From NCBI GenBank assembly GCA_009778835.1, contig WRFK01000012.1, forward strand, positions 1 through 15,072: a DNA stretch of 15,072 bases, written 5' to 3'. The DNA comes from Spirochaetaceae bacterium (GTDB lineage: Bacteria > Spirochaetota > Spirochaetia > CADAEX01). The position numbers and the translations under genes are program-made. The notes beneath the pieces were generated by a model. It saw nothing but the letters and a program-made list of their open reading frames with translations, was not told the origin of the DNA and made no database searches. Positions within the stretch are counted from its first letter, which is position 1. Each line of letters opens with the position of its first letter. This document shows, piece by piece, positions 7,964 to 15,028 of this stretch.

Positions 7964-7992
7964 TTGACGATTTATAGATTTAAGGATAAACT
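7964..7992 (+). promoter_or_regulatory. Sigma-70-type promoter of SBP 2 gene
   Basis: TTGACG (7964-7969), a 17-bp spacer and TAAACT (7987-7992) lie 34 bp before the start codon. Sequence and geometry repeat those at 3914-3942. The second SBP can therefore be transcribed on its own even though it follows the ATPase gene by 162 bp. The preceding 7870-7960 is pyrimidine-rich spacer with no other signal I can name. Confidence 0.65.
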
Positions 7993-8026
7993 GAATTAAT
8001 AAATTTTTATTTTTGGAGAGGAATAT

Positions 8027-9079
8027 ATGAAAAAAGCTTTTTATCTTGTGCTTATTATCGCTATTTCTATGCTGGTAATCTTTGCTGGATGCAGCCGCGA
8101 TAAAAAAGAAGTGAACCTTGCTTCTGATAATAGTGTATCAGGAAAAATCATGATCTATACATCCATATATGAGGATGTTATTGAAGCAATGTCAAAAGTT
8201 CTGGAGAAAAAATTCCCCAACTGCAAAATTGAATTTTTCTATGGCGGAACCGGAACTATCCAGGCAAAAATTGCAGCAGAAATAGCAGCAAATAAACTTG
8301 GTTGCGATATGTTGTTGGTAGCTGAACCTGCATATTCTCTTGAACTAAAAGAGAAAAACATGCTTCATGCTTACAAATCAAAAGAAGCAGCTAATCTTGC
8401 TTTTGATTATGACAAAGATGGCTACTGGTATCCAGTAAGAATATGTAACATGGTATTAGCTTATAATCCTGAAAAATTTGCAAAAAACACACTGCCTAAT
8501 TCTCTTTTTGATTTTGCAAATAATGAATCTGTAAAAGGTGCTATTTCAATGAGTAACCCTCTTACCTCAGGAACAGCTATGGCATCAGTTACAGCTCTCA
8601 GGGACAAATACGGTTATGGATATTTCGATTCTCTTGGCAAACAGGGAGTAAAAATCGAATCAGGTTCTGTAGCTCTTACAAAACTTGAAACCGGAGAATG
8701 CAAAGTTATTATGATTCTTGAAGAATCTGTTCTTAAGAAAAGACAGGAAGAAAAATCAAAACTGGAAGTTATCTATCCTACAGATGGAACCATCATTATT
8801 CCGTCAACAGTTATGACAGTTAACGCTCAATGGAATGCTAACAACAATACCAAAGCAGCAGAAGCAATCACAGACTGGTTACTTGGACCAGAAGGACAGG
8901 AATCCATTGTAGATGGCTGGATGCATTCAGTCAGAACCAATTTCCACAGACTTCCTTTTAATGCTATTCCTACAAATGACATAAGAGCAAACAATATGCC
9001 GGTAAACTGGGAAAATGTTTTCCGCCAGAGAGAAGAAACAAGAACAAAATTTGAGGAATTAGTAACCAAAAAAAGATAA
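8027..9079 (+). CDS. ABC transporter substrate-binding lipoprotein 2 (paralogue of SBP 1)
   Basis: The 350-residue product has the same architecture as SBP 1: hydrophobic signal, FAGC lipobox with Cys22, YGGTGTIQAK, NPLTSGTA and YPTDGT motifs. By hand alignment about 80% of all residues match, and about 82% of the mature region from GKI onward. Changes cluster in the signal peptide, in the lipid-anchor linker (about 23-38) and in scattered surface-like positions. The central segments around FDYDKDGYWYPVR are unchanged. It follows the ATPase gene but has its own promoter. The GGAGAGG site (8015-8021) is like that of SBP 1. Likely it feeds the same permease with the same or a related ligand, under different control. 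A separate orphan function cannot be excluded. Confidence 0.88.
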   Translation: MKKAFYLVLIIAISMLVIFAGCSRDKKEVNLASDNSVSGKIMIYTSIYEDVIEAMSKVLEKKFPNCKIEFFYGGTGTIQAKIAAEIAANKLGCDMLLVAEPAYSLELKEKNMLHAYKSKEAANLAFDYDKDGYWYPVRICNMVLAYNPEKFAKNTLPNSLFDFANNESVKGAISMSNPLTSGTAMASVTALRDKYGYGYFDSLGKQGVKIESGSVALTKLETGECKVIMILEESVLKKRQEEKSKLEVIYPTDGTIIIPSTVMTVNAQWNANNNTKAAEAITDWLLGPEGQESIVDGWMHSVRTNFHRLPFNAIPTNDIRANNMPVNWENVFRQREETRTKFEELVTKKR

Positions 9080-9080
9080 G

Positions 9081-9098
9081 AATTAGAAAAATCTAATT
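9081..9098 (+). terminator. Weak A+T-rich stem-loop after SBP 2
   Basis: AATTAGA-AAAA-TCTAATT is a perfect 7-bp inverted repeat directly after the stop codon of SBP 2. It has a single G-C pair and no proper U-tract, so it is a poor intrinsic terminator. It may be a 3'-end stabilising hairpin or chance. Confidence 0.25.
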
Positions 9099-9150
9099 TG
9101 TCGCATAAAAAGAGATGGGATCATGGGTTTTGGGGGTATATGTAAATATC

Positions 9151-9186
9151 TCCCTAAGCCCTAATCCCTAATTTTTTAGGGAGGAG
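9151..9186 (+). promoter_or_regulatory. Three CCCTAA heptamers facing a TTAGGGA ribosome-site hairpin
   Basis: Three head-to-tail heptamers, TCCCTAA (9151-9157), GCCCTAA (9158-9164) and TCCCTAA (9165-9171), are followed by TTTT and TTAGGGA (9176-9182). TTAGGGA pairs perfectly with the last heptamer. It also pairs with the middle or first one at six or seven positions, giving alternative hairpins. The right arm overlaps the Shine-Dalgarno AGGGAGGAG (9178-9186) of the TPR gene, so folding would hide it. Pairing is seen in the sequence; the regulatory effect is inferred. Confidence 0.45.
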
Positions 9187-9194
9187 TAGATATA

Positions 9195-9992
9195 ATGAAA
9201 AAGATTTTTACAACAAGAATACTTTTTATGGGGATGCTGGTATTGGCATCGCTATTTCTCTTGCCCTCTCTTGCATGGACACAAGATATTCTGACATTTA
9301 CCGAAGCTATACGCAAAAACCCAAATAACGCTGTTGCGTATTACAATCGAGGCAATATATATGCTTTCAATAGGGACTATGCCAAAGCAATTGAAGATTT
9401 TACCCAGGCTATAAAAATTAATCTTGATTTCCCGGAGGCATATTACAACCGGGGTAATGCTTATTTTGAAATAGCCAACTATGACAAGGCAATAGATGAT
9501 TATGATCAGGCTATCCGCCTTAACCCCAATTTTCCGGAGATGTATTACAACCGGGGCAATGCTTATACCAAGAAGAACGATTCTAACAAAGCAATTGAAA
9601 ATTATTCACAGGCTATTAAATTAAATCCAAATTATATAGATGCTTATAACAACCGCGGCATTGCGTATGCTGACAGAAAAGAGTATGACAAGGCAATTGC
9701 CGATTATACCCAGGCGATCCTCTTTGCTCCCGATGCTGCAGATGCATATTACAACCGAAGTCTTGCTTATGTTAACAAGAACGACTATGACAAGGCAATT
9801 ATAGATTACTCCCATATCATCCGCATTAACCCAAATCATTCAGTATCGTATTACAACCGTGGCATTATATACTTTAACAATAAAAACTATGAAAAGGCAG
9901 TTGAAGATTTTGAATCTGCTCTTAAAATAGATCCAAATGATGCTACTGCAAAAGAGAATCTGGAAATAGCAAAGAAACAACTTGGAAGATAA
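9195..9992 (+). CDS. Exported TPR-repeat protein
   Basis: The 265-residue product starts with a signal peptide (Lys-Lys, then hydrophobic residues 9-27, cleavage probably near 27-30). There is no lipobox Cys, so it should be periplasmic or otherwise exported. The rest is six full 34-residue tetratricopeptide repeats (about 45-248). Each has the YYNRGxAY and DKAIxDYxQAIxLNPN signature, and a capping helix (249-265) follows. TPR solenoids bind other proteins; no catalytic domain exists here, so the partner is unknown. The strong AGGGAGGAG site fixes the ATG, though a hairpin can cover it. It stands alone between the importer and the efflux operon and has no evident functional link to either. 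Confidence 0.9.
   Translation: MKKIFTTRILFMGMLVLASLFLLPSLAWTQDILTFTEAIRKNPNNAVAYYNRGNIYAFNRDYAKAIEDFTQAIKINLDFPEAYYNRGNAYFEIANYDKAIDDYDQAIRLNPNFPEMYYNRGNAYTKKNDSNKAIENYSQAIKLNPNYIDAYNNRGIAYADRKEYDKAIADYTQAILFAPDAADAYYNRSLAYVNKNDYDKAIIDYSHIIRINPNHSVSYYNRGIIYFNNKNYEKAVEDFESALKIDPNDATAKENLEIAKKQLGR
9327..9938 (+). repeat. Six 102-bp in-frame TPR repeats
   Basis: Six consecutive 34-codon units are clear in the translation. They stay similar at DNA level around the TATTACAACCG(A/G/T) codons. Such an array can change copy number by recombination. Confidence 0.75.
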
Positions 9993-10086
9993 TTAGTCAA
10001 AAGTCTGAGTATTAACAAAGTCACGCGGATTTTTACAGCTTAGTTCAAAAACCCCACATCATCTGCATTAATCCGCAATAATCCCA

Positions 10087-10101
10087 TGACTGTTACAGTC
10101 A
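10087..10101 (+). promoter_or_regulatory. Short palindrome TGACTG-TTA-CAGTCA
   Basis: Perfect 6-bp arms surround a 3-bp centre, 95 bp after the TPR stop codon. No U-tract follows, so termination is unlikely. It could be an operator half-site pair or incidental. Confidence 0.25.
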
Positions 10102-10146
10102 CTAATAAAAAATTCACACAAAATACATATAAAATTTAAACATTTT

Positions 10147-10173
10147 ACAAATATTATTGCTTATAATATTTGT
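10147..10173 (+). promoter_or_regulatory. Perfect 11-bp-arm palindrome upstream of efflux operon (candidate operator)
   Basis: ACAAATATTAT (10147-10157), a 5-bp centre TGCTT, and ATAATATTTGT (10163-10173) form a perfect inverted repeat about 120 bp before the adaptor gene. A+T-rich arms with dyad symmetry suit a helix-turn-helix repressor, for instance of TetR or MarR type. It could also form a hairpin ending TPR transcription, but no T-run follows. Confidence 0.4.
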
Positions 10174-10292
10174 GGTGTTTAAGCGCAATTAACTTAAAAA
10201 TTATATCTTTTTTTGTTAAAAAGTTTTAAGATATTATGTTTTAGGTTATGCTAGAAATATGCTTATCTGCTTCTATTTTCAGGAGAGAAAAT

Positions 10293-11594
10293 ATGAATAT
10301 TAAAAAAATTGTTATTCCAGCGCTTATGATATTGGCAATTATTATTCTGCCAGGTTGCAAAGCAGGAAACAAAAATAACAATAAAGCTTATGATTATACG
10401 GAAATTGTGCGGGGAACTCTGGAAAAAACAGTATCGAGCAGCGGTTCTCTTTCCCCTGTTTCAACAGTAAGTGTTCTTGCGCAAATGAGCGGAAAAGTTG
10501 AAAAAATATATGTTGATTTTAATGATCAGATAAAAAAAGGGCAAATCCTCGCAGTGCTGAATACAGATATGCTCAAACTAAAAAGGGAACAGCAGCTTGC
10601 TTCTGTTGTAAAAGCAAGAGCAAATTACCAGCTTCAATCTATTAATTATCAAAACCAGCTCAAGCTGGCAGAGAAAAACCTTATATCAGATTTTGAATTA
10701 AAAACAGGGAAAACCACTCTTGATATCCATGCAGCAGAACTTTCTGCAGCAGAAGCATCATTCAATGTAATTGAAACAGAGATCAATCAATACGCATATA
10801 TAACATCCCCTATAGATGGCATTGTACTGGAACGAAAAATAAATGAAGGACAAAATGTTGTTGAAGGCTCAAGCATGAATTCAACAAGTCTTTTTACACT
10901 TGCCGAAGATCTTCGTGAGATGCAAATAGAAGCAAATGTGGATGAACTTGATATTTCATCAATACATAAAGGGCAGAATGTAAGATTTACCCTCGAAGCT
11001 TTAACAGGGAAGGTTTATTCGGGAATTGTGGAAAAATATCATCTTATGCCTACAATGGTGGACAATGTTGTTACATATAAAGTTATTATTAATGTTGAAA
11101 ACAAAGACGGAAGTTTGCTCCCCGGAATGACATGTGAAATTCAATTTATAGAAGAACGCAAAGAAAATATTTTGATTGTTCCAAATGCAGCTCTCCGTTA
11201 TGAACCATCGATACTTACCAAAGATGATATAGAAGAAAAAGTATTTTACGCAAAATTAAATATCATGTCTGAAAATGAAAAAAAAGTTGCTATGGAAGCA
11301 TACACAAAAGCGCAGGAAGCAAAACAAGCTGCGGCAAATTCAGGCAATAAGCAAAGTGGATTAAGCAGCCTTGTAATGCCTCAAATCCCTGTACGAAGGA
11401 CCACAGGAGGAGCCCAACCGCAGCAAGCCAGCAAGTCACCATCTGCAAATATAAGAACTCTCTGGTACATAAACAACGAAGGTCAGATGGAGGTTATTGC
11501 AATAAGAACAGGAATCAACAATGGTTCATTTACAGAAATAATAACAGATGAAAATATTGAAGGGAAAAAAATAATTCTTAAGGAAAGGATATAA
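10293..11594 (+). CDS. Periplasmic adaptor lipoprotein of tripartite efflux pump (MacA-like)
   Basis: I choose the ATG at 10293 rather than 10248. AGGAG at 10281-10285 is correctly spaced, and the 433-residue product then begins with a clean lipoprotein signal (MNIKK, hydrophobic 6-19, LPGC with Cys22). Domains: first lipoyl half with AQMSGKVEKIYVDFNDQIKKGQ (64-84), an alpha-helical hairpin (about 92-165), second lipoyl half TSPIDGIVLERKINEGQ (171-187), then beta-barrel and membrane-proximal domains. About 80 Gln/Ala/Ser-rich residues (305-387) interrupt the membrane-proximal part before RTLWYIN. It bridges the MacB-type transporter to the TolC-like channel. Unlike E. coli MacA, which is anchored by a helix, this one is predicted lipid-anchored. 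It is the first gene of a four-gene operon. Confidence 0.88.
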   Translation: MNIKKIVIPALMILAIIILPGCKAGNKNNNKAYDYTEIVRGTLEKTVSSSGSLSPVSTVSVLAQMSGKVEKIYVDFNDQIKKGQILAVLNTDMLKLKREQQLASVVKARANYQLQSINYQNQLKLAEKNLISDFELKTGKTTLDIHAAELSAAEASFNVIETEINQYAYITSPIDGIVLERKINEGQNVVEGSSMNSTSLFTLAEDLREMQIEANVDELDISSIHKGQNVRFTLEALTGKVYSGIVEKYHLMPTMVDNVVTYKVIINVENKDGSLLPGMTCEIQFIEERKENILIVPNAALRYEPSILTKDDIEEKVFYAKLNIMSENEKKVAMEAYTKAQEAKQAAANSGNKQSGLSSLVMPQIPVRRTTGGAQPQQASKSPSANIRTLWYINNEGQMEVIAIRTGINNGSFTEIITDENIEGKKIILKERI

Positions 11595-11600
11595 ATCTCT

Positions 11601-12353
11601 ATGCCCATGATCGAACTCAAAGGGATCAAAAGATTATACCAGCTTGAAGGAATTACGGTAAAAGCCATACAGGGGCTTGATCTTTCCGTAGATAAGGGGG
11701 AATTCATTGCTGTAATGGGACCATCTGGTTCCGGTAAATCTACTCTAATGAATATTCTTGGCTGCCTGGATAAACCAACCGAAGGGATCTATCTTCTTGA
11801 TGAGATAAACACCTCAAAAGCAAATCCTGATGAATTTGCCTTGATCAGAAATAAAAAAATAGGGTTTGTTTTTCAGGGATTTAATCTGCTGGCAAGAACT
11901 ACGGCTGTTGAAAATGTGGAACTTCCCCTATTCTACAGCAGAAAAGATCGTAAGGTAAATATGAAAGAAAAAGCTATTGCCGCATTAAAAGAAGTTGGAC
12001 TTGGCGAAAGACTATACCATAAGCCTTCGCAGCTTTCCGGAGGACAGCAGCAAAGAGTAGCTATTGCGAGAGCAATGGTAAATAATCCTGTTTTTATCCT
12101 TGCAGATGAACCTACAGGAAATTTAGATACAGAAATGACCCTTGAAATAATGACCCTTTTTCAAAATCTTAATAACAAGGGAAAAACAATTATCATGGTA
12201 ACTCATGAACCGGAACTTGCCGCATATACGCGAAGAATTATTACAATGCGGGATGGAAAACTGGTTTCAGATATTCCCGTAAAAGAGAGAAGAAGCGCAA
12301 CAGATGATCTTATGCAGTGGAAAAAAGAACATGCTATTCTTCAAAAAAAATAG
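11601..12353 (+). CDS. MacB-type ABC transporter ATPase subunit
   Basis: The 250-residue product is an ATPase of the LolD/MacB family. It has Walker A GPSGSGKST (40-48), Q-loop Gln92, signature LSGGQ (145-149), Walker B FILADEP (165-171), PTGNLD and switch His202. It lies 6 bp after the adaptor and 9 bp before the permease. In E. coli MacB this domain and the permease are one chain; here they are two genes. It powers mechanotransmission by the permease dimer rather than pumping through a membrane channel. AGGAAAGG at 11581-11588 overlaps the adaptor stop. The second ATG at 11607 is a possible alternative start. Confidence 0.92.
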   Translation: MPMIELKGIKRLYQLEGITVKAIQGLDLSVDKGEFIAVMGPSGSGKSTLMNILGCLDKPTEGIYLLDEINTSKANPDEFALIRNKKIGFVFQGFNLLARTTAVENVELPLFYSRKDRKVNMKEKAIAALKEVGLGERLYHKPSQLSGGQQQRVAIARAMVNNPVFILADEPTGNLDTEMTLEIMTLFQNLNNKGKTIIMVTHEPELAAYTRRIITMRDGKLVSDIPVKERRSATDDLMQWKKEHAILQKK

Positions 12354-12362
12354 GAAAATAAA

Positions 12363-13556
12363 ATGGGCCCTTTAAAACTTATAAATTCTTCTTTTAGAAA
12401 TATTTTTAGAAACAGGATGAGAAGCCTTCTTACATCTTTAGGCATCATTATAGGAGTTGGTTCTGTAATTGTAATGGTAGCTATTGGCGATGGTTCAAGA
12501 ATTCAAATAGAATCCCAACTCTCCTCTATGGGTACCAACCTTATTACTGTTACGCCAAGAAGAGGGACAACAATACCAAACCGGCTTACAAAAGCTGATT
12601 CTGAAAAATTAAGAAATGAAGCCAGCTATATAAGAGCTGTTTCCGGCATAAGGCAAAGAAATTTTAGTATCGTAGGGGGAAGCAGCAACTGGAGTACAAC
12701 TGTAATGGGAGTCGAGCCCGATTACCTTATAATAAGAAACTGGGATGTGCAGGAAGGGGATTTTTTTGAAGAAAAAGATCTTGCATCACGCAACAAAGTA
12801 GCGGTTTTAGGCACTACAGTAGCATCGGAACTTTTTAAAACAGAATATCCCATTGGGCAATCTATCCGTATAGGAACAAATCATTTTAAAGTTATAGGGG
12901 TTCTTGAAAAGAAAGGCGTAGGCGCTATGGGAAATGACCAGGATGATGTTGTTATGGTGCCTCTTGATACTGCCCTAACCCGTTTAAGCCAGACGCAAAC
13001 ACTTAATTCAATTGCATTAAGCGTTATCAGGGAAGATTACATGACCCAGGCGCAAAAAGAAATAGATATAATAATGCGCGAAGCTCATAATATAACTCAA
13101 TATGGCGCTGCTACTTTTGATATTATGAATATGGCTGATCTGATTGCAACAGTATCCAAAACATCTCAGGTGCTCACAAATCTGCTTGCCGCAATCGCCG
13201 GTGTTTCTCTTGTTGTAGGAGGAATAGGTATTATGAATATAATGCTTGTTTCGGTAACTGAGCGCACACGAGAAATAGGGATAAGAATGGCAGTAGGAGC
13301 GAGAAAAAGAGATATACTTTTTCAATTTCTTTCAGAGTCAATTATCCTAAGCCTTATCGGAGGCATTATAGGAATTATTTTTTCTATATTGGTCTGTAAA
13401 TTTTTAACTACATTTATGTCTATCCAGACATATGTAAATCCTGTGGTTATTCTTATCTCTGTATTATTTGCGGCAATAGTTGGAATATTTTTTGGCTATT
13501 ATCCGGCAAGAAAAGCAGCGGGACTATATCCCATTGATGCGCTGCGTTATGAGTAA
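12363..13556 (+). CDS. MacB-type ABC transporter permease (FtsX superfamily)
   Basis: The 397-residue membrane protein has the four-helix MacB topology. TM1 is at about 22-42, followed by a large periplasmic MacB_PCD domain (about 43-265). Three helices follow at about 271-297, 323-350 and 359-380. The cytoplasmic coupling segment SVTERTREIGIRMAVGARK (297-315) and the C-terminal YYPARKAAGLYPIDALRYE (379-397) are hallmark motifs of the family. It dimerises, binds the ATPase next door and contacts the adaptor in the periplasm. The ribosome site (AGGA at 12352-12355) overlaps the stop codon of the ATPase gene, which indicates translational coupling. LolC/E is the main alternative, but adaptor and TolC neighbours argue for MacB. 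Confidence 0.92.
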   Translation: MGPLKLINSSFRNIFRNRMRSLLTSLGIIIGVGSVIVMVAIGDGSRIQIESQLSSMGTNLITVTPRRGTTIPNRLTKADSEKLRNEASYIRAVSGIRQRNFSIVGGSSNWSTTVMGVEPDYLIIRNWDVQEGDFFEEKDLASRNKVAVLGTTVASELFKTEYPIGQSIRIGTNHFKVIGVLEKKGVGAMGNDQDDVVMVPLDTALTRLSQTQTLNSIALSVIREDYMTQAQKEIDIIMREAHNITQYGAATFDIMNMADLIATVSKTSQVLTNLLAAIAGVSLVVGGIGIMNIMLVSVTERTREIGIRMAVGARKRDILFQFLSESIILSLIGGIIGIIFSILVCKFLTTFMSIQTYVNPVVILISVLFAAIVGIFFGYYPARKAAGLYPIDALRYE

Positions 13557-13568
13557 AAGGAGCTAATT

Positions 13569-14897
13569 ATGAAGCTAAAAATATTTTTGGCAGTAATTTT
13601 ATTTATCTTTTTCGGAGCATTTTGTATTGCAGAAGATGCTTTAAATATAAATCAAATACGCTCCTTTGCATTATCAAATTCCAAAATACTTTCAAAACTT
13701 AATTTATCCATAGAAAGTTCTATTCTTAACGAAAAAGCGCAGAATTATAATAACTTACCCTCTTTTTCCCTTGGAGGTTCTGCAGGAGGAAACCTTTGGG
13801 GAGGAGAAACAAACATTACAGATAGTTATGATGCAGGAGCCAATATCAGTCTTTCTCAAAAAATATGGGATGGAGGGAGAAATTCCGTTATAAGTTCCAT
13901 AAATAAACTTTCAACAGAAATAGCGCGAAAAGAAGCTTTACAGGAATATTTTAGAGTGCTTGATTCCGCAGATGCTGCATATTACGGAGTTCTTGAATCG
14001 CAGGCATCTCTTGATGCAGCAAACTCTTTGCTTGAAGTTTCAATGCTTGGTCTTGCAATCGCAGAAATAAGGCACGAAAGCGGAGTTATAAGCATTGGAG
14101 ATTATTTGCAGGCAGTAGCTGAAAATGAATCAAAAAAGACAAATCAAAGCCTTGCAAAAAGAGATCTTGCCCTTAGCATAGCAAAGCTAAAATCCATTAC
14201 AGGTTTAAAGGAAATACCCGGGCTGGAAGCAATTGATTTTGAAACCTATGAGAATGCAATTCAAAAACTTTCCAAACTTACAGATAACGAAGTTGATAAA
14301 ATAAATTCCACTTTTTGGGAAACAATATATGTAAACAACCCTTTGCTTGCAAAATCTTCTCTTTCGTCGAAGAAAGCAGACAGAGCAGTTGATTTGGCTA
14401 CAAAAGATTATTTTCCCCATATAAATCTTGGAGTATCAACAGGATTAACTTATAATAACATTTATGGTTCAGATACTTTACCGGGAAAGCTATCCATATC
14501 CGGCAGTATCCCATTAAATCTTTGGGTAACAAGAAATAATATTCAAAATAAAAAAATAGCACAGGAACAGGCAAGCCTTGATTACAGGGAAACAGAACTC
14601 TCTTTGGACATTGAAATACAGTCCGGGATTCTAAACTGCATAGCGCAGGCAAGTTCTGTTATTTCTTCCCGCAAAGCTCTGGAATATTCACAAAAACAGC
14701 TTGAAAATAAAATGGAACTATACAGGCTTTCATCAGCATCAATATCTGAACTTTCAGATGCTGTAGCAATGGTAAGTTTAAATCAAAACCAGCTTATTAG
14801 AGCTCAATATAGCTTTTTGCTCTATTTATCCTTTATCCGAAGCCTTGGGGTCTTTGAATCAGAGCAGCAGGTCATAGAATTGATGATATCAGGGTAA
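13569..14897 (+). CDS. TolC-family outer membrane efflux protein
   Basis: The 442-residue product has an N-terminal signal (hydrophobic 5-20, probable cleavage after CIA at 19-21). The rest is of OEP/TolC pattern: long, mostly helical segments with regular Leu/Ala/Ser spacing (about 25-60, 105-215, 340-435), interrupted by beta-rich stretches such as SFSLGGSAGGNLWGG (65-79) and HINLGVSTGLTYNN. Such proteins form a trimeric outer-membrane channel. AAGGAG at 13557-13562 gives a well-spaced start 12 bp after the permease gene. With adaptor, ATPase and permease it makes a complete pump in one operon. Substrates could be peptides, lipids or antibiotics, and nothing here tells which. Confidence 0.88.
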   Translation: MKLKIFLAVILFIFFGAFCIAEDALNINQIRSFALSNSKILSKLNLSIESSILNEKAQNYNNLPSFSLGGSAGGNLWGGETNITDSYDAGANISLSQKIWDGGRNSVISSINKLSTEIARKEALQEYFRVLDSADAAYYGVLESQASLDAANSLLEVSMLGLAIAEIRHESGVISIGDYLQAVAENESKKTNQSLAKRDLALSIAKLKSITGLKEIPGLEAIDFETYENAIQKLSKLTDNEVDKINSTFWETIYVNNPLLAKSSLSSKKADRAVDLATKDYFPHINLGVSTGLTYNNIYGSDTLPGKLSISGSIPLNLWVTRNNIQNKKIAQEQASLDYRETELSLDIEIQSGILNCIAQASSVISSRKALEYSQKQLENKMELYRLSSASISELSDAVAMVSLNQNQLIRAQYSFLLYLSFIRSLGVFESEQQVIELMISG

Positions 14898-14939
14898 TCA
14901 GCATGTTGAATGAGTTAAATAGCGCACAAAAAACATTTC

Positions 14940-14969
14940 TTGACAATAATAAAAACTGATATGTATAAT
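14940..14969 (+). promoter_or_regulatory. Consensus sigma-70 promoter
   Basis: TTGACA (14940-14945) and TATAAT (14964-14969) are both perfect consensus hexamers, with an 18-bp spacer. They lie about 60 bp before the metallo-hydrolase start, so transcription should begin near 14976. This is the strongest promoter match in the window. Confidence 0.8.
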
Positions 14970-14986
14970 TATACTAAGGGAATAAA

Positions 14987-15016
14987 ATGAGTGAAATGTT
15001 CAATTTATTTCAATAA
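14987..15016 (+). CDS. Possible nine-codon leader ORF (MSEMFNLFQ)
   Basis: An ATG at 14987 preceded by AAGGG (14976-14980) opens a nine-codon frame ending in TAA at 15014-15016, 12 bp before the hydrolase start. It would lie at the very 5' end of the transcript, so its ribosome site may be weak. It could be a regulatory upstream ORF or chance. No stalling motif is recognised. Confidence 0.25.
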   Translation: MSEMFNLFQ

Positions 15017-15028
15017 AAGGATAGGTTT

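Larger units (their letters stand above)
9993..10292 (+). other. 300-bp intergenic region without a gene
   Basis: No credible ORF or RNA gene is visible. It holds an inverted pair GCGGATT (10025-10031) / AATCCGC (10070-10076), the palindrome TGACTG-TTA-CAGTCA (10087-10101), an 11-bp-arm palindrome at 10147-10173, and a very A+T-rich stretch (10180-10250). The promoter of the efflux operon should lie here. Candidates near 10212-10250 are poor matches, so I do not assign one. Confidence 0.6.

Noticed and set aside
9151..9182. Telomere-like CCCTAA/TTAGGG repeats
   Set aside because: Only three copies next to a bacterial ribosome site; resemblance to eukaryotic telomeres is coincidental.
9327..9938. 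CRISPR-like or satellite array
   Set aside because: The 102-bp periodicity is explained by 34-residue TPR units in one open frame.
10248..10292. 15-codon N-terminal extension of the adaptor
   Set aside because: It would bury the lipoprotein signal behind MLEICLSASIF... and lacks a ribosome site; the ATG at 10293 has AGGAG at proper spacing.
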